DNA from: CAYWTX01 sp964461295
Lineage (GTDB): Bacteria > Planctomycetota > Phycisphaerae > SM23-33
DNA: 18,366 nt
Assembly: GCA_964461295.1 (NCBI GenBank)
Contig: CAYWTX010000213.1
Span: forward strand, 1-18,366
Reading direction: 5' to 3'
Position 1 is the stretch's first letter. Each line of letters starts with the position of its first letter. A program made the translations under genes and the position numbers. This document shows positions 1-6,593 of the stretch, in pieces. A model generated the notes under the pieces. The model was given only the letters and a program-made list of their open reading frames with translations. It did not search any database and was not told the DNA's origin.

Positions 1-389
1 ATGCCCAGGCCGCCGGAGTAGATGGGGATGCATTCGTTGAGGCCGAACTCGGCGCAGAAGTAGGCGATGACGCGCGTGCGGTCGCCCCCGTATGTTCGCC
101 GCCACCAGCCGGGCTTGCGCAGGTACTCCATGAGGTCGCCGTGCACGCGGTGCATGTGGGCGAGGAATCCCTCGTCGGTGGCCACTTCGTTCAGGCGTTC
201 CTGGTTGATCCGCCCCAGGATGGCGACGGGGTTGTGGTTGTTGGTTTCCCAGCCTTCGCTGTCCAGGCGGCGAAAGAGATCGAGCGCCTCGCCGTGCCAG
301 CACCACCACAGGTTGTGGGCCATCTCCAGCAAAGGGGTAAGCTGCTCGGGCAGCGACGGCTCAACAGTGAAAGTCCGTAACGGTCGCAT
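1..389 (-). CDS. glgP: Alpha-glucan (glycogen) phosphorylase, N-terminal part, cut by the window edge
   Basis: Alpha-glucan phosphorylase releases glucose-1-phosphate from glycogen or maltodextrin with phosphate, using pyridoxal phosphate, in the cytoplasm. Only the first 129 residues are inside the window; the frame is open to base 1. Residues about 12-50 match the N-terminal DUF3417 region of the bacterial/archaeal phosphorylase type, including LLEMAHNLWWCWH at 20-32. Residues 107-129 carry the conserved stretch VIAYFCAEFGLNECIPIYSG followed by GLG, which leads into the catalytic glycosyltransferase fold. The ATG at 389 is preceded by an AGAGGA ribosome site at good spacing. The catalytic and PLP-lysine regions lie outside the window, so activity cannot be judged. 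The family call is firm. Confidence 0.88.
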   Translation of the reverse strand, partial: MRPLRTFTVEPSLPEQLTPLLEMAHNLWWCWHGEALDLFRRLDSEGWETNNHNPVAILGRINQERLNEVATDEGFLAHMHRVHGDLMEYLRKPGWWRRTYGGDRTRVIAYFCAEFGLNECIPIYSGGLG

Positions 390-494
390 TCTGGTCCTCT
401 ACGTGTTCGACGCCGGTTGACCGCCTCCGCAGGCGTGCCGGGACTCGGCGCACAGCGACGCCGCTACCATACATCGGCTATCGCGGCCGGGTTA

Positions 495-500
495 ATTATA
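495..500 (-). promoter_or_regulatory. Perfect TATAAT -10 box upstream of glgP (candidate)
   Basis: Reading leftward, bases 500-495 give TATAAT in a small AT-rich island within very GC-rich DNA. It lies about 105 bases upstream of the glgP start codon. No convincing -35 hexamer is seen at 16-18 bp, so this is a candidate only. Confidence 0.3.
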
Positions 501-690
501 CGTCCTTCGCGCCCGCGGGACCCGTTGGCACGCGGCGCACTGCTGCGATGCCGCCCGCTTCGTGCCGATAGGGTGGATAGGACCAACGCGGGAGAGGCAA
601 GATGCACAAGAGACAAACTGGCGGCCCACACGGGATGCACCGCAAGTCGCGCCCGGCGCCGCGCCGGGCCGGAACTCCGGTGCGCCAGAG

Positions 691-720
691 GTGGCAAGAG
701 GCGATCTTCGGCCCTACAAT
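691..720 (+). promoter_or_regulatory. Candidate promoter for the exported TPR-like gene
   Basis: GTGGCA at 691-696 and TACAAT at 715-720 are separated by 18 bp. The -10 matches five of six consensus positions and the -35 four of six. The predicted start near 727 would give a leader of about 87 nt before the ATG at 814. Seen by eye only. Confidence 0.25.
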
Positions 721-813
721 GGTGGAAGGAGCGGGCGCGGGTTCTGCCGCGGAATGCAGCCTCCACGCCTGTAGCCTGGAAGAGGACCGGCTTGTCGGTC
801 GGGGAGAAGACGG

Positions 814-2316
814 ATGACGGACCGTGCCGCACTTGGAGTTGCGCTGCCGCTGGCCCTGATGTTCGCGGCGGCGGAGTTGCCGGGGCAGGTTCGGCAACTG
901 GACCCCAGCGGAACCCTCGACGCCAACCCGATGATCGGCGGCGACGGGTCAAACGCGCCCACGCCCGCCGGTGACCGCCGAATCAACAGCCAGTTGTACG
1001 TCAACGGACAGGTGACCGGGCTGGCAGGCTTCCGCGGCAACGTCGGCTACAGGGCGTCCGACCAGCTCGGCATCAACGTGCCCAGCGCGGACTTCAGCGA
1101 CTTCCGGCGGCGATCCATCAACGCGGGCGAAGCCGAAGCCTACGGCGGCTACGTCACCCGCCCGTACTACTCCCGAGGCACGACCGTGGTCGGCTCGGCG
1201 GGCATCCTGAGCGGCCAGGCCGCGCCCGGCACCAACGTGCCGATCTCGCAGGTGCCCAGCGCGTACGCGGGGATCAGCCGGCAGTTGTACATCGACGCGA
1301 TGAAGAACTACTACCAGTCGTCGGCCCCGCTGGCGTTCGACATCCTCGTTCCGCCTCCGCAGCCGATGATGATGCGCCAAGTGCCCGGCTACGGCGTGAG
1401 CGTGCCCAACGCGGCCGTCACCGCGGCGCAGTTGGAGGCGCCCAGCGCCGAGGCCCCCGGCCTGCTGGCGATTCCTTCAGGCCAGGCGAGGCGGGACCTG
1501 GCGATGCAATTGTTCCTGGACCGTCGGCGCGACGAGATGGTCCGCCAGGGCGGCCGGGAGTCGCCCGCCCCCGAGGCGGGCGCCCTGGACCCGATTCAAC
1601 CGCTGCATCGGCCGCTGGAGCGCGCGGGCGCCGCCCAGGCGCCGGCCAACCAGGACGTGTTCCTCGACATGCTGCTCCGCATGCGTGGCGCCGGGGGCGA
1701 CGCGAACTCCGCCGCGCCGGCGCCCGCTGTCCCCGCCGCGACCGACCCGAACGCTTCCGCCCGACCCGCCATCGTCGTGCGAACGCTGGCCGGCCAGGCC
1801 AGGGACGCCTTCAACCTCAGCGTGAGCAAGGCCGAGAAGGCCATCAAGGACGGGCGCTTCTACGAGGCTGCCGACCTGTTCGAGGCCGCGTCGGAAGTCC
1901 GCGCGGAGAGCCCGCTGCCGGTGGTGGGGATGGGGCTGTCGCTCCTGGCGGCCGGCGAGCCGCTCAGCGCCGCCCACAAGATTCGCCAGGCCATGCGGAT
2001 CTTCCCGCCGGTGATGGAGGCCCGGTTCGACCTGAAGGCGATGATCGGCGCCGACACGGCCGCGGCCGTCATCGGCCAGGTGGACAGCGCTGCCGCACAG
2101 AGCACGCCGCAGTCGGCGGCGCTGCTGAACTTCCTGGCCGCGTTCGTGCACCGCAACAGCGGCGACGTGGCCAAGGCGAAAGACCACGCCGCCAGGATCG
2201 CGCCGGCGCTGGCGGGCAACACCGAGGAAGACAAAGTCCTCACCGGCTACGCCGACTTCATCCTGAAGGGCAAACCCGCGGCGACGACCAGGCCCGCGAC
2301 GACCAGGCCCAGGTAG
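814..2316 (+). CDS. Exported Ala/Pro-rich protein with C-terminal TPR-like helices, function unknown
   Basis: This 500-residue protein begins with a signal peptide (hydrophobic core about residues 5-20, likely cleavage near residue 20). Residues 21-170 are Gly/Tyr/Ser/Asn-rich and resemble N-terminal regions of exported planctomycete proteins of unknown role; that resemblance is from memory and is weak evidence. Residues about 200-320 are low-complexity Ala/Pro-rich linker. Residues about 330-480 are helical and TPR-like, with phrases such as KAIKDGRFYEAADLFEAA and a repeat spacing near 34-38 residues. The C-terminus ends in a tandem TTRPA-type repeat. The ATG at 814 has GGGGAGAAG four bases upstream. 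It is probably periplasmic and may assemble with other proteins. No catalytic motif was found. Confidence 0.75.
   Translation: MTDRAALGVALPLALMFAAAELPGQVRQLDPSGTLDANPMIGGDGSNAPTPAGDRRINSQLYVNGQVTGLAGFRGNVGYRASDQLGINVPSADFSDFRRRSINAGEAEAYGGYVTRPYYSRGTTVVGSAGILSGQAAPGTNVPISQVPSAYAGISRQLYIDAMKNYYQSSAPLAFDILVPPPQPMMMRQVPGYGVSVPNAAVTAAQLEAPSAEAPGLLAIPSGQARRDLAMQLFLDRRRDEMVRQGGRESPAPEAGALDPIQPLHRPLERAGAAQAPANQDVFLDMLLRMRGAGGDANSAAPAPAVPAATDPNASARPAIVVRTLAGQARDAFNLSVSKAEKAIKDGRFYEAADLFEAASEVRAESPLPVVGMGLSLLAAGEPLSAAHKIRQAMRIFPPVMEARFDLKAMIGADTAAAVIGQVDSAAAQSTPQSAALLNFLAAFVHRNSGDVAKAKDHAARIAPALAGNTEEDKVLTGYADFILKGKPAATTRPATTRPR
2281..2310 (+). repeat. Perfect 15-bp tandem duplication in the 3' end of the TPR-like gene
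   Basis: GCGACGACCAGGCCC occurs twice head to tail at 2281-2295 and 2296-2310. It encodes two ATTRP units just before the stop codon. The unit is a multiple of three, so copy-number change would keep the frame. Confidence 0.9.
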
Positions 2317-2317
2317 C

Positions 2318-2338
2318 ATTGTCGATTGCCGATTGTGG
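2318..2338 (+). repeat. Heptamer array (ATTGNCG type), three units, abutting a stop codon
   Basis: ATTGTCG, ATTGCCG and ATTGTGG follow in 7-bp phase, beginning two bases after the TAG at 2314-2316. The reverse complement is the CAATCGG-type unit found inside the U32 gene at 4118-4138 and 4704-4766. Confidence 0.7.
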
Positions 2339-2341
2339 GAG

Positions 2342-2359
2342 GCACGCCGCCTGGCGTGC
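2342..2359 (+). terminator. GC-rich hairpin after the TPR-like gene, possible terminator
   Basis: GCACGCC (2342-2348) and GGCGTGC (2353-2359) form a perfect 7-bp stem with a 4-nt loop, 26 bases after the stop codon. No T-run follows, so it is not a canonical intrinsic terminator. It may be a palindromic repeat or stabilise the 3' end. Confidence 0.35.
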
Positions 2360-2408
2360 GGAAGAGGAAAAGGGGACTGTGCGGAGTGAGAGGATCATGT
2401 GGATGGAT

Positions 2409-2431
2409 GCGAATTGCGGAAACCAATTCGC
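2409..2431. repeat. Perfect 8-bp hairpin between convergent genes
   Basis: GCGAATTG (2409-2416) pairs with CAATTCGC (2424-2431) across a 7-nt loop. It sits in the 254-bp gap between the convergent TPR-like and ankyrin genes. It could help terminate either transcript, but there is no T-tract. The rest of that gap shows nothing recognisable. Confidence 0.4.
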
Positions 2432-2570
2432 GTAGTCGCCTCAGCTCGACTTCTGCCATCGTCCGGCGGGCTTCGCCGTCGCGAGACAGCCATTGCGATG
2501 GCGCAAGGAGAAGCGACTCCCGGCGACACAGGACCGCGCCGGACCACCGGCGATTGCGCCTTCGCGGTCC

Positions 2571-3134
2571 CTACTTCTTCGCCGCCCTGACCATCGCCGC
2601 CACATCCGCGTGGCCCTTCCCCTCGGCCAGTTCCGCCGCCGTCTTGCCGTTGGCGTCCGTCGCCGACGTGCTCGCCCCTTCCTTCAGCAGGAACTCCACC
2701 ATCGCCTTCTGCCCGTTCTCCGCCGCCACGTGCAGCGGCGTCTTGCCGTCCACGCTGCCCAGGTCCTTCTCGCCCACGGCCGCGATATTCACGTTCGTCC
2801 CGGCCTTGATCAGCGCATCGGCCACTTTCACGTGCCCGCCCGCCGCCGCAAAGTGCAGCGCCGTGTACGCCAGGTTCGGGGGCCTCCGCACGGGGCTGTT
2901 TGTCTTCGCGTCTTTCCACAGCAGCTTTTCGACGGCGGCCAGGCCTCCCTTCTTCGAGTACTTGTGCAGCATCGTCAGACCATTGGCGTCGTAGTCGTTC
3001 ACCTCGCGCCCGCGGGCCAACTCCCGCTCCACTTCCTCGGCCCCCTTGGGCTCGCTCTTGCCGCCGCCGCACCCGGCCAGCACAGCCGACAGCCCCAACG
3101 CCGCAATCGCCGCAATCGCCGCAATCCGTATCAT
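2571..3134 (-). CDS. Ankyrin-repeat lipoprotein
   Basis: This 187-residue protein starts with a lipoprotein signal: hydrophobic residues 4-19 followed by the lipobox LAGC with the lipidated cysteine at residue 22. It should therefore be anchored to a membrane facing the periplasm or outside. Residues about 50-185 contain roughly four ankyrin repeats, with the typical phrases NGLTMLHKYSKKG, AYTALHFAAAGGHVKVADAL, GKTPLHVAAENGQKAMVEFL and an ending GKTAAELAEGKGHADVAAM. Ankyrin repeats bind partner proteins, and no enzyme domain is present. The ATG at 3134 is preceded by AAGGA at suitable spacing. The next gene upstream on the same strand (U32) ends 60 bases away, so co-transcription is possible. 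The partner is unknown. Confidence 0.88.
   Translation of the reverse strand: MIRIAAIAAIAALGLSAVLAGCGGGKSEPKGAEEVERELARGREVNDYDANGLTMLHKYSKKGGLAAVEKLLWKDAKTNSPVRRPPNLAYTALHFAAAGGHVKVADALIKAGTNVNIAAVGEKDLGSVDGKTPLHVAAENGQKAMVEFLLKEGASTSATDANGKTAAELAEGKGHADVAAMVRAAKK
3100..3126 (-). repeat. Three perfect 9-bp repeats encoding the signal-peptide core of the lipoprotein
   Basis: GCCGCAATC occurs three times in tandem (3100-3108, 3109-3117, 3118-3126). On the coding strand the repeats give Ile-Ala-Ala three times in the hydrophobic core of the lipoprotein signal peptide. Slippage would lengthen or shorten the core in steps of three residues. Confidence 0.9.
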
Positions 3135-3194
3135 CGTCCGTTCCTTCCCAAGGCCCCTTCGAGGCCGACCATGTACGACATCTCTCCTGGCTGT

Positions 3195-5840
3195 TCAATG
3201 CACCAAACCGGCAAGTGTTCCTCCATCGCCATCCAGCAGCAGTTCCACTCGGAAATGCCGAATGCCCAGCGCGGCCAACTCGTCCACGCCCAGCGCCCCG
3301 GCCCTCGCCCGCGGCGAGTACACCGTATTCGCACAGGTCTCATCGGCCGCCACCGGCAGCAGTTCGCCCTTGCGGTCGCGAAGCGCCATGCGATGCTCGC
3401 GACACCCGCGCCCGCATCCGCCGCGCTTCTCCCCGCTCCCACGCGCGAACCGGACCGAGCCGGGGCGCGTCGCCCCGGGCGCCTCCAAACCAAGGACCGC
3501 ATCCCTGGCCGCCGCCTCCGCCGCAAACAGGCAATGCCTCGTGAAGAACATCGGCCCCCGCCCGCTGACGATCACCTCCGCCTCTGACGGGTCCATCCGC
3601 CGCAGCATCGCCTCCATCTGCCTGCCGTCCAAATCCCAGCTCAATGTCACGCGCTCGAAACCGACCTCCACCAGCACCCCGGCCGTCAACTCGTTCGCCG
3701 CGTTCAGGCTGAAGTCCGCCACCAGCCGAAGTTGCGGCGCCTCCGCCCGCAGGATCGCCGCCGCACCCAGGTTCCGCACCAGCACCACGTCCGGCCGATG
3801 ATCCACCAGCCGCCGTACGTCGTCCTCCCGGCCGGGCAACAGTACGCGAGAAGTGGCCAGCCCCACAGCGATCCCCGCTCCGCGACAGACAGCCATCGCC
3901 TCGCGCCGTTCGCCCGCATCGCTGACGTCCGCGTACACCAGTTGCGGGTTGCGAAGCGCCGATTGCAGATTCGCGATCGCCACGCTCTGCTCTCCTTCGA
4001 CTGCCGCTTTCACTTGCCCAAGCGAACGAGCAAGCACCGCCAGCGACAGCGAACTCGCCTGCCCGCCGCTTGCGGCCCCCCCCTCCGCCAACCGGCAATC
4101 GGCCCCAATGGGACGTTCCGCAATCGGCAATCGGCAATGCCTCACCGCGTGCCTGGACGCCTCGCGGCGAGCCCGCATCAACCCCTCCACTGCCCGCCGC
4201 CGCAGTTCGTTCAGCACCCGCTTGGGCGCCATCACCGGAAGTTCGTCGGCCGGCGCCCCGTCCGCTCCGATCAGCGTCACCGCATCCAGCGCCAGCGGCG
4301 CACCGCCCAGCCGCTCGAAGTGCTCGCGCACAAGCTCCGCCGTCAGCGGGTGCTTGATCGCCGTTTCCAGCAGCTCGTCGCCAGTCGCCTCCGCGCGCCT
4401 CCCCAGGGCATCGGCAACTTGGGCCCGCGGCGGGGCTCCCGCCGCCGCATGCACGATCACGTCCATCCTGTCGCGCCGCACGGGCGCCACCCGCGCAAAC
4501 GTCGCTTCCAGACGCTTCCGCAGTTGCGGGTCATCGGTCTTCCATACCTCGGCGCCCCGCGCAACCTTCGCCAGGTCCAGTCCGCCCGCAAATGTCAGCT
4601 CAATCGCCTTCGGACCCGCTCCTCTGACTTCCCACACTCGTCCCCCCAGCTCCCCGCGATTGCTCGAAAGAAGTTCACCCTCTGACGAGGAACCGCCTTC
4701 TTCGGGCAATCGGCAATCCCTCCCCTCCGACAATCGACAATCGGCAATCGGCAATTGGCAATGCTCACGGAACACCACCCCGTCGCCGGGCGCAATCTCC
4801 GCCCCGCTCTGCATCCGCACCATCAGGCCGCGCCGCGTCACCCGCTCCACCGTCCCCACTCGCACGCCCGTGCTCGCCGGCGTCCGCCCCTCCACCAGCG
4901 CGCGATGATCCGCCCCGCCAAGCCACCCCTCCCTCGCCCCACGCGCAAACATCTGCTCCACCGCCATCAGATCAGACCGGGTAGCGGTTCCCGGTATCCG
5001 GTCCCGGGTATCCGGCCCCCGGTCAATGATCCCTCGATACAACCTCACACTCGCCGCGACATAGCACGCATCCTTGAGCCGCCCCTCGATCTTCAGCCCC
5101 CGCACGCCAATCCGCGCCAGTTCGCCAACCGCCCGCCACCCCGACAGGTCCCGCGGACTCAACGGATACCATCGGCCTGCCCGTTTCGGCGGGCAGGCCC
5201 CCGTTTCCCCGTCCACCACCACTTCATACGGCAACCTGCACGGCTGCGCGCATTGCCCGCGGTTGCCGCTCCGCCCGCCCTGGAACAGGCTGGCCAGGCA
5301 CTGCCCGCTGTAGCTGATGCACAGCGCCCCGTGGAGGAACACCTCCAACTCCACGTCCGTCGCCGCCGCCACGGCCGCGATCTCCGCCAGCGACAGCTCG
5401 CGCGGCAGGATCACCCGCCGCACGCCCAGCCGCCGCGCGACTTCGTTGATCCCCCACGCCTCGCTCAGCGTCATCTGCGTCGAGGCGTGAATCGGCAGCG
5501 TCGGCGCCATCTCATGCGCCAGCCGAGCAAGCCCCAGGTCCTGCACGATGATCGCGTCCGCCCCCGCCCGCGCTGCCGCCTCCACGCACGCTGCCGCGCC
5601 CGCCAACTCGCCGCTGAACACCAGCGTGTTCACGGCCACGTACGCCCGCACATTCCTCTCGTGCAGCCCGCCGACGACCTCCTCCAGTTCCTCAGCCGCG
5701 AAGTTCTCCGCCCGCTGCCGCGCGCTGAACCGCCTCAGTCCGAAATACACCGCGTCGGCCCCGTTCCCAACGGCCGCTCGCATGCACTCGCGGTTGCCCG
5801 CCGGGGCCAGCAGTTCAGGTTTCTTCACCACTACGCTCAC
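3195..5840 (-). CDS. U32 family protein (RlhA/YhbU-like) with DUF3656-like middle domain and repeat intrusions
   Basis: The 881-residue frame opens with KPELLAPAGNRECMRAAVGN (7-26), the U32 start. It carries the U32 signature EVFLHGALCISYSGQC at 166-181, followed by GGRSGNRGQCAQPCR. C174, C181 and C197 or C201 are candidate iron-sulfur ligands by analogy with characterised U32 proteins. E. coli RlhA hydroxylates a 23S rRNA cytosine; other members act in ubiquinone synthesis or are called peptidases, so the substrate here is open. Residues about 310-560 fit the DUF3656-like middle domain. Residues about 640-881 form a C-terminal U32-like half with FFTRHC, CGRGC and a final Cys-Ala-Asn-Thr-Val-Tyr. 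Five short repeat-derived inserts are read in frame at about 214-223, 273-289, 359-379, 567-583 and 620-634. The start is GTG at 5840 with a weak ribosome site; GTG codons 4 or 5 are possible alternatives. Confidence 0.87.
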   Translation of the reverse strand: MSVVVKKPELLAPAGNRECMRAAVGNGADAVYFGLRRFSARQRAENFAAEELEEVVGGLHERNVRAYVAVNTLVFSGELAGAAACVEAAARAGADAIIVQDLGLARLAHEMAPTLPIHASTQMTLSEAWGINEVARRLGVRRVILPRELSLAEIAAVAAATDVELEVFLHGALCISYSGQCLASLFQGGRSGNRGQCAQPCRLPYEVVVDGETGACPPKRAGRWYPLSPRDLSGWRAVGELARIGVRGLKIEGRLKDACYVAASVRLYRGIIDRGPDTRDRIPGTATRSDLMAVEQMFARGAREGWLGGADHRALVEGRTPASTGVRVGTVERVTRRGLMVRMQSGAEIAPGDGVVFREHCQLPIADCRLSEGRDCRLPEEGGSSSEGELLSSNRGELGGRVWEVRGAGPKAIELTFAGGLDLAKVARGAEVWKTDDPQLRKRLEATFARVAPVRRDRMDVIVHAAAGAPPRAQVADALGRRAEATGDELLETAIKHPLTAELVREHFERLGGAPLALDAVTLIGADGAPADELPVMAPKRVLNELRRRAVEGLMRARREASRHAVRHCRLPIAERPIGADCRLAEGGAASGGQASSLSLAVLARSLGQVKAAVEGEQSVAIANLQSALRNPQLVYADVSDAGERREAMAVCRGAGIAVGLATSRVLLPGREDDVRRLVDHRPDVVLVRNLGAAAILRAEAPQLRLVADFSLNAANELTAGVLVEVGFERVTLSWDLDGRQMEAMLRRMDPSEAEVIVSGRGPMFFTRHCLFAAEAAARDAVLGLEAPGATRPGSVRFARGSGEKRGGCGRGCREHRMALRDRKGELLPVAADETCANTVYSPRARAGALGVDELAALGIRHFRVELLLDGDGGTLAGLVH
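3941..3982 (-). repeat. Heptamer array inside the U32 gene (GTTGCGG/ATTGCAG type), six units
   Basis: Six consecutive 7-bp units lie at 3941-3982: GTTGCGG, GTTGCGA, AGCGCCG, ATTGCAG, ATTCGCG, ATCGCCA. They are translated as residues about 620-634 (AIANLQSALRNPQL). The reading frame is uninterrupted on both sides. Confidence 0.65.
4093..4138 (-). repeat. CGGCAAT heptamers inside the U32 gene
   Basis: CCGCAAT, CGGCAAT and CGGCAAT are in 7-bp phase at 4118-4138. More degenerate copies lie at 4093-4109, with a C7 tract nearby at 4077-4083. The segment is read as residues about 567-583 and adds cysteines 569 and 582. Confidence 0.8.
4704..4766 (-). repeat. CGGCAAT/AATCGGC heptamer array inside the U32 gene
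   Basis: GGGCAAT and CGGCAAT (4704-4717), a C-rich spacer, then AATCGAC, AATCGGC, AATCGGC, AATTGGC and AATGCTC (4732-4766) give seven recognisable 7-bp units. They are read as residues about 359-379, with a heptapeptide periodicity (CQLPIAD then CRLSEGR) and three extra cysteines (361, 368, 376). Confidence 0.85.
4975..5023 (-). repeat. CCGGT-type heptamer array inside the U32 gene, seven units
   Basis: Seven consecutive 7-bp units fill 4975-5023: GACCGGG, TAGCGGT, TCCCGGT, ATCCGGT, CCCGGGT, ATCCGGC, CCCCGGT. They are read as residues about 273-289 (DRGPDTRDRIPGTATRS). Related CCGGAT units occur between rpe and accD at 15207-15258. Confidence 0.8.
5174..5199 (-). repeat. 10-bp perfect palindrome (hairpin) inside the U32 gene
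   Basis: GGCCTGCCCG (5174-5183) pairs with CGGGCAGGCC (5190-5199) across TTTCGG. It is read in frame as about residues 214-223, containing ACPPKRAGR. The same core stem CCTGCCCG...CGGGCAGG recurs between genes at 11370-11391, and a one-base variant is at 8112-8133. Confidence 0.85.
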
Positions 5841-5949
5841 GTCAGAAATGATACCCGCCGAGGAAGCAGCAAAGAAACCTCAGCACGCGGAGAGACAACT
5901 CCCCTCTTCATGCAGTAGCATCAGTAGAGACGCGAAGAGAGATCCGCTG

Positions 5950-6516
5950 ATGAATCCGACCGCAACATTAAGAAAACGGATTGGGTTGCTGCTTCCGCTT
6001 GCAGTTCCCTGGTCGGGCATCGTCTACCGCAACTGCCCACCGAAGTACGCCACAAACGCCGACCTGCTCCGTGGCGACGGCAGCCGACTGTACGGAGGTC
6101 GATGGAGCTCTGCCGGCACCCGGGCCGTCTACGCCAACTTGACGCCGGAAGCAGCGATGGCCGAAGCGCTGCAGACATTTCGCTACTACGGGTGGGAAAT
6201 CAGCGGGGCCATGCCTCGCGTCTTTGTGTCGGTCCGATGTTCGTTTCAGGCACTGCTCGACCTGACCGATGGCTCTATCCGCCAGCGGCTGGGCGTCTCG
6301 CTGCAACGAATGATCCATGAAGATTGGCGGCAGACGAACGTCGCGGGGCGGCAAGCGATCACGCAGAGGATCGGACGGTGTGCCTTCGAGGCGGGGCTGG
6401 AGGGAATTCTTGTGCCATCGGCGGTCGACGCGACAGGGAAGAACATCGTGTGGTTCCCTAGCAACCTTCTGCCAGCAAGCGAAGTTGCAGTCCAGAATGC
6501 AGACCAGTTGCCATAA
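5950..6516 (+). CDS. RES-domain toxin (NAD+-degrading family)
   Basis: This 188-residue protein has the RES domain, named after conserved Arg, Glu and Ser. Here these are most likely R51 in LYGGRWSSAG, E72 in PEAAMAEAL and S157 in ILVPSA. A further Arg, R27 in IVYRNC, is also typical. Characterised RES toxins deplete cellular NAD+ by phosphorolysis or hydrolysis and are held in check by Xre/MbcA/ParS-type antitoxins; one is encoded just downstream. The ATG at 5950 has a GAGAG-like ribosome site. The same frame is open further upstream but would overlap the divergent U32 gene, so the longer version is unlikely. The N-terminus is more AT-rich than neighbouring genes, consistent with horizontal transfer. 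Length is normal for the family. Confidence 0.87.
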   Translation: MNPTATLRKRIGLLLPLAVPWSGIVYRNCPPKYATNADLLRGDGSRLYGGRWSSAGTRAVYANLTPEAAMAEALQTFRYYGWEISGAMPRVFVSVRCSFQALLDLTDGSIRQRLGVSLQRMIHEDWRQTNVAGRQAITQRIGRCAFEAGLEGILVPSAVDATGKNIVWFPSNLLPASEVAVQNADQLP

Positions 6517-6527
6517 CCGCTAACTGC

Positions 6528-6577
6528 AACTTTTCAGGAACTTTTACTTGCCATCGTGCGGTCATGAGTGCGATAAT
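6528..6577 (+). promoter_or_regulatory. Candidate internal promoter and direct-repeat operator between toxin and antitoxin
   Basis: TTGCCA (6548-6553) and GATAAT (6572-6577) are 18 bp apart, each one mismatch from consensus. Just upstream AACTTTT occurs twice (6528-6534 and 6539-6545) with an 11-bp repeat distance, one helical turn, which suits a DNA-binding antitoxin. The predicted transcript start lies almost on the AGGAG ribosome site, giving a very short leader. Confidence 0.4.
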
Positions 6578-6593
6578 GTTGCAGGAGACACCG

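Larger units (their letters stand above)
390..813. other. Divergent intergenic region between glgP and the exported TPR-like gene
   Basis: This 424-bp stretch separates two divergently transcribed genes. It holds the candidate leftward -10 box at 495-500 and a candidate rightward promoter at 691-720. A perfect 8-bp hairpin (651-658 with 662-669, loop CCG) and a 5-bp hairpin at 785-800 just before the Shine-Dalgarno GGGGAGAAG (801-809) are also present. An open frame at 602-817 on the plus strand has a good ribosome site and its TGA overlaps the ATG at 814, but its composition is not convincing for a protein. No tRNA or recognised riboswitch was seen. Confidence 0.5.

Noticed and set aside
4704..5023. 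Repeats in the U32 gene as a possible CRISPR array.
   Set aside because: Units are 7 bp and directly adjacent, with no unique spacers of constant length, and no cas gene is present.
5548..5949. N-terminal extension of the RES toxin frame.
   Set aside because: It would overlap the well-supported start of the divergent U32 gene, and the extension is Ser/Ala/Pro-rich with no domain. The ATG at 5950 gives a full-length RES domain.
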